In this document: positions 1 through 7,364 of the stretch, one piece after another
Layout of the letters: every line of letters begins with the position of its first letter
Numbering within the stretch: position 1 is the stretch's first letter
Source of the DNA: Nonomuraea gerenzanensis
Lineage (GTDB): Bacteria > Actinomycetota > Actinomycetes > Streptosporangiales > Streptosporangiaceae
Length of the DNA stretch: 64,000 nt
Direction: 5' to 3'
NCBI RefSeq assembly: GCF_020215645.1
Contig: NZ_CP084058.1
Location: 7,564,001-7,628,000, forward strand
Notes under the pieces: generated by a model
The model's input: only the letters and a program-made list of their open reading frames with translations
Databases searched by the model: none
Told to the model about the DNA's origin: nothing
Translations under genes and position numbers: made by a program

Positions 1-1010
1 CCGTCCCGGACGAAGGCCACCCTCGTCGTGCGGTCACCGCCGTTCAGGCGCAGCAGGTGGGCGTCCTGCGCCAGGGGCGGCGGGCCGTCCACGCCCGCCA
101 CCGTCCAGCCGGTCGCGGAGACGGCGATCTCGTGGCTGCTCAGCGCGGGAGCGGCGCCGGCCGTGGGCGGCACGTACTCGACGCCGGCGTAGGACTCCGC
201 GGTCGGGAGGGCCGCGCCGTAGAAGAGGCCGGTGTAGGTGATGACGGCCTCGCCCGAACCCGGCTCCGTCCTGACGACCGGCGTGGCGTAGTCCAGGTCG
301 AGCAGGGTGTGGGACGTCTCCACGGTGAACGCGCCGAGCCGGTCCGCGACGAACCCGGACACGTTGGAGCCCCCCGCGCCCGCGCGCAGGGCCGCCACGT
401 CGGGATCGTCGGCGGGCACCCGCACCTCGTGGACGACCTGCACCCTGGCGACGGCCCAGCCCGGATCGAGCTCGCCCACCGGCTGCTCGCCGCTCGGGTG
501 GTCGCGCCAGTCGCCCGGCCTGGCCGGGGCGAGCGTGATCCGCGTCGTGGCGGTACGCTCCCGCGCCGCGCGGCGCTCGGCCCCGGTGATCTCCAGCTCG
601 GCGCTGCCGAACCGGGTGCCGCACCGGGCGAACACGTGGTACCTGCCGGGGGCGAGCGCGGGGTCCAGGGCGGCGTCCGCGTGCGTGGTCGTCCCCGACG
701 GGTCCCGCTGGAAGCCGGGGTTCCACGCGAACGCGCCCGACTGGGCGGCGGTCTCCTCGGCGGGCGCCGAGCAGACGGCGCTCAGCCGCACCGATCGCGT
801 GCCGGGAGGCACGCGGCGCGGCTCGACCGTGATCTGGAGCGGCGCCTCCGGCTCCCCCGTTTCGGCGGATTCCGACGTGGCCCGCTCCTCCGGATGGACG
901 GTGGGCGTCATCCGGGAGACCGTCCACAGCCCCGCGCCGAACACCAGCAGCATCGCCACCACGGCCAGCCCCCCGCGCAGCACGCCCGCGCGTGCTCCCG
1001 TCCCGGCCAT
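1..1010 (-). CDS. Membrane-anchored hypothetical protein (partial, 3' end outside window)
   Basis: The minus-strand frame is open from an ATG at 1010 to the left edge, so at least 336 residues are visible and the C-terminus is missing. Residues ~8-32 form one hydrophobic segment, so the rest is probably outside the membrane, tethered by its N-terminus. The exported part is rich in Glu, Pro and Thr and I recognise no domain. The ATG overlaps the stop of the upstream gene (ATGA, 1010-1012), which indicates translational coupling to the other single-pass unknown protein. Function unknown. Confidence 0.7.
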   Translation of the reverse strand, partial: MAGTGARAGVLRGGLAVVAMLLVFGAGLWTVSRMTPTVHPEERATSESAETGEPEAPLQITVEPRRVPPGTRSVRLSAVCSAPAEETAAQSGAFAWNPGFQRDPSGTTTHADAALDPALAPGRYHVFARCGTRFGSAELEITGAERRAARERTATTRITLAPARPGDWRDHPSGEQPVGELDPGWAVARVQVVHEVRVPADDPDVAALRAGAGGSNVSGFVADRLGAFTVETSHTLLDLDYATPVVRTEPGSGEAVITYTGLFYGAALPTAESYAGVEYVPPTAGAAPALSSHEIAVSATGWTVAGVDGPPPLAQDAHLLRLNGGDRTTRVAFVRD

Positions 1011-1876
1011 CACCGCAGCTCCGGAGAGCTCCCCAGCACGGTACGCAACTCCCCCGGCCTGGGCGGCCGCACCCACGTCACGCCGGGCCCGCCGGCGGCG
1101 ACCAGGCGGGGGACGACCTCGCGCAGCAGCGTCTCCGCCTCCGCGTCCGGCCGCCGGGCGCGCGCCTCCAGGTAGAGGTCGAGCACCCGGGCCAGGTCCA
1201 GCAGCAACGTGTTCGTCTCGCCCGCCTCGTCCTCCTCAGGCTCCGCCGGGGCCTCCTTGGCCGCCAGTGACTTGATCGGCGTGCCGTTGACGTGCGTGAG
1301 CGGCCTGTCGCCTGCGTCCCTGGAGTCCTGCCCGCTCTCGTCGCCGGGCACGGTGACGTGCAACGCTCCAACGCCCGCCTCGGCGGCCCACGCTCCCGGG
1401 CGGACGACCTGGCCCACCGCCGCGGCGAAGCCGGCCGTGTCCATGCCGTCCACCTCCTGCGGCAGCCAGCCGGGCCGCAGGTGCAGCACCCCGGGCCGCT
1501 CGGTGGCGGCCAGCCGCTCCAGCAGCGTCTCGACCGTCCCCTGCGGGTCGTGCAGCGCCGCGTCCCCCCGGGCCGCGAAGGCGTCGGCGAGCAGGTGCAG
1601 GGAGATGAGCCGCGGCGGCTCGTACGTGGTGAGCACGCCCTGCCCGGCGCCCACCCGCAATGCCCCGCCCGCCTCGTGGTAGGCCCGCAGGCCCTCCATG
1701 AACGCCGCCTCCGCCTCGGACGTCAGCAGCAGCTCCCACCCCCGTCTCGGCCCGGCCCCGGACGCGCCCGCGTCCTCAGCGCCCACCGGGTCCCCGCCGG
1801 AAGCCCCGTTCCGGCGGAGCCACCAGGCCACCGCGCCCACCACGGCGGCGGCCAGTACTGCGACTGCGATTAACAC
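1010..1876 (-). CDS. Membrane-anchored hypothetical protein
   Basis: A 288-residue protein with an N-terminal membrane segment (residues ~2-20, ending in two Trp and two Arg), an acidic linker, and a soluble part with no domain I recognise. A run of acidic residues lies around residues 205-220. The start is taken at GTG 1876, because an in-frame TAG lies about 40 nt upstream and no ATG intervenes. An AGGGGA stretch lies rather far upstream of the GTG, so the start is not certain. It is coupled by a 4-nt overlap to the next gene, and the two may form a membrane complex. Confidence 0.65.
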   Translation of the reverse strand: MLIAVAVLAAAVVGAVAWWLRRNGASGGDPVGAEDAGASGAGPRRGWELLLTSEAEAAFMEGLRAYHEAGGALRVGAGQGVLTTYEPPRLISLHLLADAFAARGDAALHDPQGTVETLLERLAATERPGVLHLRPGWLPQEVDGMDTAGFAAAVGQVVRPGAWAAEAGVGALHVTVPGDESGQDSRDAGDRPLTHVNGTPIKSLAAKEAPAEPEEDEAGETNTLLLDLARVLDLYLEARARRPDAEAETLLREVVPRLVAAGGPGVTWVRPPRPGELRTVLGSSPELR

Positions 1877-2221
1877 GATCTTGGTTCGCTTTCCCCTCGT
1901 ATCCCACCAGGGCTAGCAGCGTAGTGATCGCCCCCGACAAATACCGATATTTCCACAAATTAGGATCCGAGAAGCGAGTCGCCCGCCATCAGGGAGAAGG
2001 GGTGAAGTTTCTTCTATCTGGTAACCGGAAATGTTTTCCTGAGGAATTCTCCTGTCTACCCGAATCGCAGCCGCCCTCTCGACGAGCGCGTACAGGCATG
2101 TACACTCCATTCCGGAAGCACACAGTCGCTCTATGTGACGCATGCATGACATCTGGTGCCAAAAGGGCGGGTCCGCGCTACCGACAGGATGATCCCGGCC
2201 CTGAGAGAGCGCGGAGCCGGT
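1877..2221. other. Intergenic region of lower GC
   Basis: About 345 bases between a minus-strand gene and the plus-strand STAS gene, clearly less GC-rich than the surrounding genes, so it probably carries both divergent promoters. Small palindromes are visible (AGGAATTCTCCT near 2041-2052; TACA/TGTA half sites near 2090-2104). I could not assign a -35/-10 pair with confidence. Confidence 0.4.
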
Positions 2222-2542
2222 ATGGACGCACTACACCTGACCACCAGCCGCCACGACGGCACGCTCAGGGTGAGCGTGGCCGGCGAGCTCGACATCGCCA
2301 CCACCGAGGTGTTCCGCGGCCACCTGCTCGCGCTGCTGCAGGAGGCCGGCCGCGCCCGCCGCCCCGCGGAGCTGGTGATCGAGGTGAGCCGCCTGTCCTT
2401 CATCGACGCGGCCGGGCTCGGCATCCTCGTCTCCGTCCAGAACCAGGCCGTCAACCAGCACACCCGCCTGCACATCGAGGGCGTGCCACCGAGCATGCGC
2501 CGCCTGCTCCGCATCACCGGCCTGGACCGGCACCTCACCTGA
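2222..2542 (+). CDS. STAS-domain protein (anti-sigma factor antagonist family)
   Basis: A single STAS domain of 106 residues. In the family, an unphosphorylated STAS protein binds an anti-sigma kinase and releases a sigma factor; phosphorylation on Ser/Thr of a D-S-S/T-G motif switches this off. Here the motif reads F-I-D-A-A-G-L-G, so the usual phosphoacceptor is Ala. ATG 2222 is preferred because GGAG lies 7 nt upstream (2212-2215); an upstream in-frame start would add an unconserved tail. No anti-sigma kinase is encoded nearby. Family assignment is secure; partner and switching mechanism are unknown. Confidence 0.85.
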   Translation: MDALHLTTSRHDGTLRVSVAGELDIATTEVFRGHLLALLQEAGRARRPAELVIEVSRLSFIDAAGLGILVSVQNQAVNQHTRLHIEGVPPSMRRLLRITGLDRHLT

Positions 2543-2562
2543 CCCCGGCGGCCGCGCGCCTG

Positions 2563-2568
2563 TAGGTT
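2563..2568 (+). promoter_or_regulatory. -10 box TAGGTT for a leaderless RNB gene
   Basis: TAGGTT fits the actinobacterial -10 pattern TANNNT and ends 7 nt before GTG 2576, so transcription would start at or next to the start codon. No convincing -35 is visible. It favours GTG 2576 over the TTG at 2567. Confidence 0.5.
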
Positions 2569-2575
2569 GTCACGC

Positions 2576-3997
2576 GTGCCTACGATTCAGGTTCCCGATC
2601 AGATACCTCTCAAGCTGGAGGACGGGTTCGAACGGATCACGCGGGAGCTGAAGCTGCCCGGTGACTTCCCGCCCGCCGTGCTCGACGAGGCCGCCTGGGT
2701 GGCCAAGGTGCCGAAGCTCGACGCCGAGGACCTGACGGACGTGCCGTTCGTGACCATCGACCCGCCCGGCTCGATGGACCTCGACCAGGCCGTGCACCTG
2801 GAGCGGCTGCGGGCCGGCTACCGCGTCTGGTACGCCATCGCCGACGTCGGCGCGTTCGTCCGCCCCGGCGGCGTGATCGACGCCGAGGCCCGCACCCGCG
2901 GCGAGACCGTCTACCTGCCGGCGGGCAAGGTGCCGCTGCACCCGCCGGTGCTGTCGGAGGGCGCGGCCAGCCTGCTGCCCGGCGCGGTGCGGCCCGCCGC
3001 GGTCTGGCGGATCGACCTCGACTCCGACAGCCGCACCGTGGGCGCCGACGTGCAGCGCGCCCTCGTCCGCAGCCGCGAGCGCTACGACTACGACTACGTG
3101 CAGGCCGTCCACGACACCGGCACCGCCGACGGCGTGCTGGAGCTGCTGGCCGAGATCGGCGAGCTGCGGCTGGCGCTGGAGCGCGAGCGCGGCGGCGTCA
3201 CCCTGCCCACCCCCGACCAGGAGGTGGTCCCCGCCGACGGCGGCTACCGCCTGGAGTTCCGGCTGCCGCTGCCCGCCGAGGCGTGGAACGCGCAGATCTC
3301 ACTGCTGACCGGCATGGCCGCGGCCACGATGATGCTCGACGCCGAGATCGGCGTGCTGCGCGTGCTGCCCCGGCCGCAGCCGGGCGACCTGGCCAAGGTA
3401 CGCAGGGTGGCGCAGGCCCTCGACGTGCCGTGGCCGGAGGGCGCCGGGTACGGGGCCGTGGTGCACGGCCTGGATCCGAAGGCGGGGCGGCAGGCGGCGT
3501 TCCTGCACGAGTCGAAGGTGCTGCTGCGCGGCGCCGGCTACGTGAGCTTCGACGGCGCACCGCCCCGGCTGGCCGAGCACGCGGCGGTCGCGGCGCCGTA
3601 CGCGCACGTCACCGCCCCGCTGCGGCGCCTCGTCGATCGCTACGCGACCGAGGTCTGCCTGGCGGTCGCCGCCGGCGAGCCGGTGCCCGCCTCCGTGCGC
3701 GCCGCGCTCCCGCTCCTGCCCGACCTCATGGCGGCCTCGGGGCGGCGCGCCGGTGCGGTGGAGCGGGCGTGCGTGGATCTGGTGGAGGCGTTCCTGCTGC
3801 GCGATCGGATCGGGCAGGCGTTCGAGGCGGTGGTGATCGACGTGGACGAGCGGCGCGGGGGCGGACAGGTGCAGCTCATGGAGCCGGCGGTGATCGCCCG
3901 CTGCGACGGGGATCTGCCGCTGGGCGAGCAGGTCACCGTACGGCTCACCCAGGCCGATCCCTCCACCCGCGAGGTCCGCTTCACCCTCGCCACCTGA
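2576..3997 (+). CDS. RNB-domain ribonuclease (RNase II family)
   Basis: A 473-residue protein made almost entirely of the RNB exoribonuclease domain. The metal-binding segment near residues 60-72 reads D-P-P-G-S-M-D-L-D-Q, the usual form of the catalytic Asp cluster in actinobacterial members. The segment H-V-T-A-P-L-R-R near residue 345 matches the conserved C-terminal Arg region of RNase II. N-terminal cold-shock domains are missing, so this is the short actinobacterial form. It should degrade RNA 3'-5' in the cytoplasm. It lies 33 nt after the STAS gene but seems to have its own leaderless promoter. Confidence 0.85.
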   Translation: MPTIQVPDQIPLKLEDGFERITRELKLPGDFPPAVLDEAAWVAKVPKLDAEDLTDVPFVTIDPPGSMDLDQAVHLERLRAGYRVWYAIADVGAFVRPGGVIDAEARTRGETVYLPAGKVPLHPPVLSEGAASLLPGAVRPAAVWRIDLDSDSRTVGADVQRALVRSRERYDYDYVQAVHDTGTADGVLELLAEIGELRLALERERGGVTLPTPDQEVVPADGGYRLEFRLPLPAEAWNAQISLLTGMAAATMMLDAEIGVLRVLPRPQPGDLAKVRRVAQALDVPWPEGAGYGAVVHGLDPKAGRQAAFLHESKVLLRGAGYVSFDGAPPRLAEHAAVAAPYAHVTAPLRRLVDRYATEVCLAVAAGEPVPASVRAALPLLPDLMAASGRRAGAVERACVDLVEAFLLRDRIGQAFEAVVIDVDERRGGGQVQLMEPAVIARCDGDLPLGEQVTVRLTQADPSTREVRFTLAT

Positions 3998-4005
3998 CCG
4001 CCCAC

Positions 4006-4061
4006 CGCGCCACCGCCGGCGCACCCCCGCCGCCGCGCCACCGTCGGCGCACCCCCGTCGG
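4006..4061. repeat. 28-bp direct repeat, two copies
   Basis: CGCGCCACCG followed by C/TCGGCGCACCCCCG occurs at 4006 and again at 4034, with a period of 28 bp, in the gap between the convergent RNB and TetR genes. Further degenerate CGTCGGC pieces follow up to ~4080. Confidence 0.6.
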
Positions 4062-4102
4062 CACCCGCCGTCCGTCGGCGCGGGCACGCGGACGGGGCGC
4101 CG

Positions 4103-4702
4103 TCAGAACGTCGGTGGCGGGGAGGCCGGTTTGGCGCGCATGCCCTCGCAGATCACCTCCGCCATCCGCACCGCCCCACCCCTGGCCCGCGCACGGCGCT
4201 CGGCGGCCAGGCAGCCACGCAGCAGGTCGTGCACGTCCTGCGGCGCCAGATCGGCCCGCACCGCCCCCACCCGCTGCGCCCGCGCCAGCAGCCGGGCCAG
4301 CGCGGCGGCGAAGTCGTCGGCCAGCGTGGAGCCGGGCCGCAGCGTCATCCCCGAGCCGCTCTCCAGCATGTCGCACAGCGCCTGGTTCGCGGCGGCCTGC
4401 TCGACCACCGTGGTGAACCAGCCGAAGAACGCCCGCCCCGCGTCCTCGGCGGTGGCCAGCGCTCTGGCGTCGGCCACGAACCGCTCGATCCGCCCCAGCA
4501 GCACCGCCTCGACCAGCGCCTCCTTGGTCGGGAAGTGCCGGTAGACGGTGCCGACCCCGAACCCGGCCCGGCGGGCGATCTCGTCGAAGGAGATCGTCAG
4601 CCCGTCACTGGCCAGGGCCTCCTGCGCGATCTGCAGGACCCGCTCGCGGTTGCGGCGGGCGTCGGCGCGCAGCGGCCTGGCCGCGCTGTGATCGTCGCCC
4701 AT
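4103..4702 (-). CDS. TetR-family transcriptional regulator
   Basis: A 199-residue regulator. Residues ~17-62 form the TetR helix-turn-helix, with the recognition region G-F-G-V-G-T-V-Y-R-H-F. The C-terminal part is helical and would bind the ligand. It lies 139 bp downstream of, and in the same direction as, the ABC exporter at 4842-7019, so it is the obvious candidate to bind the dyad at 7188-7211. TetR repressors often control adjacent exporters; the pairing is my inference from position. Confidence 0.88.
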   Translation of the reverse strand: MGDDHSAARPLRADARRNRERVLQIAQEALASDGLTISFDEIARRAGFGVGTVYRHFPTKEALVEAVLLGRIERFVADARALATAEDAGRAFFGWFTTVVEQAAANQALCDMLESGSGMTLRPGSTLADDFAAALARLLARAQRVGAVRADLAPQDVHDLLRGCLAAERRARARGGAVRMAEVICEGMRAKPASPPPTF

Positions 4703-4841
4703 CGACCTCGACCTGCCTTCGAGACAAACGGAGAGAGCTCTCCGATTCTATCGGGCGCCTCGCCGGACATACCACCCCAACCCCGACGGCGCCCGCCCCA
4801 CCTCGATGGGACGGGCACCGCCCGCGCGGGCTACGCCGGGG

Positions 4842-5270
4842 TCACGACGTGTCGCGAAGCGGCCCGGGAGGGCCATCAGCCCCACCCGGACGCCCTCGCG
4901 AGCCCTCCGGCCCGGACGAGCCCTCAGGCACAGCCCGGCACTCGGTCGCGTTCGGCCGAGCCGACGCCGAGGCGCGCCTGGGCGCGGGCACCGGCTCGGC
5001 GCCGACCTCCCGGCCCGGCATCGGCGAGCGGCCGGACGCCTGCACATGGTCGGGCGCCAGCGAACGCCCGGACGCCAGCGGACCGCCTGACGTCGGCGAG
5101 CCACCGGAGGCCGGTGAGAGGCCGGACGTCGGCGAGCCGCCGGAGGCCGGGCTGGACGCCAACGACCCTGCGGACACCGGCGACCCGCCCGCGACCGGCG
5201 AGCGACTGGACGCCGGCGAGCCACCCGGGACCGACGACCGGCTGCGAGCCGGCACGCCGACGCGCTTGAG
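4842..5270 (-). repeat. Repeat-built coding region for the exporter tail
   Basis: The DNA for the C-terminal tail contains related direct repeats, for example GACGTCGGCGAGCC with a following CCGGAGGCCGG near 5091 and again near 5127 (36 bp apart). All remain in frame, so the tail has grown by repeat expansion without loss of frame. Confidence 0.5.
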
Positions 5271-7019
5271 CCGGATGCGCTCCTCGCGCGGCACCGGCTC
5301 CAGCACCACCACCCGCACCCTGTCCGGCAGATTCCGCAGGTCGTGCGTGATGAGCAGGGTGGTCCGCCCGGCCATGAGCCGCCGCAGCGGCCGCATCACC
5401 TGAGCGGCGGTGGCGTCGTCGAGCCCGGCCGTGGGCTCGTCGAGCACCAGCACCGGCGTGTCACGCAGGATGGCCCGCGCGATCGCCACGCGCTGCCGCT
5501 GCCCCCCGGACAGCAGGCGCCCCCGCTGCCCCACCGGCGTGTCGTACCCCTGCGGCAGCAGCTTGACGAAGTCGTGCACCCCGGCCGCCTCCGCCGCCCT
5601 GATCACCTCGTCGAGCGAGGCGCCGGGCCGGCCGTAGGCGATGTTGTCGCGTACGGACCCGGAGAACAGCATCGTCTCCTGGTGCAGGATCGTCACGTTG
5701 TCGCGCAGCGACTCCCGCGTCAGGTCCCGCAGGTCTGTGCCGTCCAGCAGGATGCGCCCCTCGTCCGGGTCGTAGAAGCGCAGCAGCAGCTTGGCCACCG
5801 TGGACTTGCCCGCCCCGCTGGGCCCGGCCAGGACCACGACCTCGCCGGGCTCGACGGCGAACGACAGGTCCCGCAGCACCGGCCGCCCGCGTCCCGGGTA
5901 GGCGAAGCCGACGCGTTCGAAGGCGACGCGGCCCCGGCTGCGGCCGGCCGGCGCGGCGTCGCGGGCGTCGGTGACCGCGGGCCCGGTCCGCAGGATCTCC
6001 ACGACCCTGTCGGAGCCCGCCGCGGCCTCCGAGACCGTCATGGCCAGCTCGCCCAGCGCCTGCACGGCCGGGTAGAGCAGGGCCAGGTAGGCCGCGAAGG
6101 CGAGCAGCCCGCCGAGCGTCAGCCGGCCCGCCGCGATCTCCCACGCGCCGAACCCGAGGATGACGATCAGGCAGACGGTCTCGATGACCTGGACCACCGG
6201 GCTGTAGAGGCCGGCCAGCCAGGCCTGCGCCATGTTGGCGCGCAGCCAGCCGCGGCCCTCGCCGTGCAGCCGCCGCGACTCGGCGTCCTGCCGGTTGTAG
6301 GCCTGCACGAGCGGCTGGTTGGCCAGCCCCTCCTCCAGGACGCTGTTCATCGCGCCGTTGCTGGCCCGTTCGAGTGCGGCCGCGGATCTGAACCGGCCCG
6401 CGAACACCTTCGAGACCACCAGGAACAGCGGGATCAGCGCCATGGTCAGCAGCGCGAGGTCCCATCGGATGAAGAAGGCGGCCCCCGCGAAGAAGATCAC
6501 GCCGGCGACCGTGGTGATGATCTTGACCAGCCCCGACCCGACGAGCTCCTCGATGGCCTCGATGTCGTCCGTCAGGCGGGCCATCAGGTCGCCCAGCCGC
6601 CGCTTCTCGGCGAAGTCGGGGGCGAGCGTCTGCACGTGCGCGTACACGCGGTCGCGCAGGGCCAGCAGGAAACGTTCGGCGCCCAGGGCGGTGGCGTAGG
6701 CCCCCGCGAAGGACGTCACCCCGGCGACGGCCGCGAGCCCGAGCCACCAGACGGCGGGCGCCCAGAAGGCCCCCAGGTCGCGGGTCGTCAGCACTTCGTC
6801 GGTGATGTGCCCGAACAGGCGGATCGCGGCGACTTCGCAGAGCGCGGCGAGAATGGCGAACACCACCCCGGCCGCGAACAGCTTCCGCAATCCGCGGGTG
6901 TCCGGCCAGAATTCGCGAAAGGTGCGGCGAAGGGAAATCGCCGGTGCGAGTTCACGGCCGGAGGCGCTCAAGGAGAGCCGGCGGCTGAGCCGCCGGCTCT
7001 CAACGGGGCGCTCTAGCAC
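4842..7019 (-). CDS. ABC exporter, fused membrane and ATPase domains, with long low-complexity C-terminal tail
   Basis: A half-size exporter of ~725 residues. A six-helix ABC membrane domain covers residues ~40-330. The ATPase follows with Walker A G-P-S-G-A-G-K-S-T near 397, signature L-S-G-G-Q near 503, Walker B V-L-D-E-P near 525 and the H-loop T-H-D near 558. The last ~140 residues are Ser/Gly/Pro/Ala-rich and repetitive (units like S-P-A-S-G-G-S-P-T-S-G), which is unusual for the family. The start is uncertain: GTG 7019 overlaps the stop of the 38-aa peptide gene and would be coupled to it; TTG 6971, just after the hairpin, is the alternative. The substrate may be the neighbouring peptide or a drug. 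No C39 peptidase domain is present. Confidence 0.85.
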   Translation of the reverse strand: MLERPVESRRLSRRLSLSASGRELAPAISLRRTFREFWPDTRGLRKLFAAGVVFAILAALCEVAAIRLFGHITDEVLTTRDLGAFWAPAVWWLGLAAVAGVTSFAGAYATALGAERFLLALRDRVYAHVQTLAPDFAEKRRLGDLMARLTDDIEAIEELVGSGLVKIITTVAGVIFFAGAAFFIRWDLALLTMALIPLFLVVSKVFAGRFRSAAALERASNGAMNSVLEEGLANQPLVQAYNRQDAESRRLHGEGRGWLRANMAQAWLAGLYSPVVQVIETVCLIVILGFGAWEIAAGRLTLGGLLAFAAYLALLYPAVQALGELAMTVSEAAAGSDRVVEILRTGPAVTDARDAAPAGRSRGRVAFERVGFAYPGRGRPVLRDLSFAVEPGEVVVLAGPSGAGKSTVAKLLLRFYDPDEGRILLDGTDLRDLTRESLRDNVTILHQETMLFSGSVRDNIAYGRPGASLDEVIRAAEAAGVHDFVKLLPQGYDTPVGQRGRLLSGGQRQRVAIARAILRDTPVLVLDEPTAGLDDATAAQVMRPLRRLMAGRTTLLITHDLRNLPDRVRVVVLEPVPREERIRLKRVGVPARSRSSVPGGSPASSRSPVAGGSPVSAGSLASSPASGGSPTSGLSPASGGSPTSGGPLASGRSLAPDHVQASGRSPMPGREVGAEPVPAPRRASASARPNATECRAVPEGSSGPEGSRGRPGGADGPPGPLRDTS
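6973..7001 (-). terminator. 13-bp hairpin between peptide gene and ABC exporter (terminator or attenuator)
   Basis: A perfect inverted repeat: GAGAGCCGGCGGC at 6973-6985 and its exact complement at 6989-7001, loop of 3 nt. It starts 11 nt after the stop codon of the 38-aa peptide gene and lies before or within the first codons of the exporter. No U-tract follows, so it may act as a partial terminator, an RNA-stability element or a translational attenuator rather than a classic intrinsic terminator. Confidence 0.65.
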
Positions 7020-7129
7020 CCCCACCACCGGCGCCGGTGGCAGCAGTTCCACCTGCGATAGCAGCGGCGGCGGCGTCGGCAGCCCCACCCTTGCTGGTAT
7101 CCGGCCTGAGACAGTTGCGTGTTCGCCAT
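7013..7129 (-). CDS. 38-residue Arg/Cys/Trp-rich peptide (candidate secreted peptide precursor or regulatory leader peptide)
   Basis: ATG 7129 is preceded by an excellent Shine-Dalgarno, GGGGGAGGA, spaced about 4-6 nt. The peptide has a neutral Gln/Ser/Gly-rich first part (residues 1-16, starting M-A-N-T-Q-L-S-Q) and a strongly cationic second part: C-R-R-R-R-R-C at 17-23, W-N-C-C at 27-30, R-W-W-G-C at 34-38. In total 5 Cys (17, 23, 29, 30, 38), 10 Arg and 4 Trp; Cys is the last residue. The stop overlaps the GTG of the ABC exporter. I recognise no family. Two readings fit: a leader/core peptide exported by the neighbouring ABC protein, or an upstream ORF whose translation controls the hairpin and the exporter. 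A third, chance coding in a GC-repeat stretch, is made less likely by the Shine-Dalgarno. Confidence 0.6.
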   Translation of the reverse strand: MANTQLSQAGYQQGWGCRRRRRCYRRWNCCHRRRWWGC

Positions 7130-7165
7130 GATTCCTCCCCCGTTGGCTGAACACTGACAAATCGG

Positions 7166-7171
7166 ACGCTA
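7166..7171 (-). promoter_or_regulatory. Candidate extended -10 for the peptide/exporter unit
   Basis: On the minus strand TGC-TAGCGT forms a TGN-extended -10 of the TANNNT type. It would give a leader of ~30 nt carrying the Shine-Dalgarno of the peptide gene. An alternative -35 TTGAAA lies at 7214-7209 with weak -10 candidates near 7186-7191. Confidence 0.35.
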
Positions 7172-7187
7172 GCACCCGAAATGCGAT

Positions 7188-7211
7188 AAATCAGCAGATA
7201 TTCGCTGATTT
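7188..7211 (-). promoter_or_regulatory. 24-bp dyad operator upstream of the peptide/exporter unit
   Basis: AAATCAGC and its complement GCTGATTT enclose an 8-bp AT-rich centre; only two symmetric pairs of the 24 bp mismatch. Size and symmetry suit a TetR-type dimer, and the TetR gene at 4103-4702 is the nearest candidate. The site would overlap the -35 region of the proposed promoter. It stands out as AT-rich in very GC-rich DNA. Confidence 0.65.
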
Positions 7212-7314
7212 CAAACAGTCTTGACTGGTAAAACCAGGCCGGAAAGGCACTCACGGCGAAGAAGTAAAGGCGTCCGGCGACAGGTAAAACGACAGGGAGA
7301 GGTCAAGGCGGCAC

Positions 7315-7350
7315 AAAAGATGCTCCTGAGAACCAGTTCTCAGGAGCATC
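7315..7350 (-). terminator. Intrinsic terminator of helY
   Basis: A near-perfect palindrome with 15-bp arms (7319-7333 and 7336-7350) lies 15 nt after the helY stop and is followed on the minus strand by TTTT at 7318-7315. Classic rho-independent form. It separates helY from the peptide/exporter unit. Confidence 0.85.
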
Positions 7351-7364
7351 CTCGGCGGGCCGGC

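Noticed and set aside
1924..2565. Plus-strand frame of 213 codons across the gap and the STAS gene
   Set aside because: It runs through the STAS gene in another frame and has no Shine-Dalgarno or recognisable protein features.
7000..7254. Alternative minus-strand frame over the peptide gene, Ala/Gly-rich at its end
   Set aside because: Three frames are open here. Only the 38-aa frame has a start at the correct distance from the Shine-Dalgarno; this one would start at 7254, upstream of the proposed promoter and operator, without a ribosome binding site.
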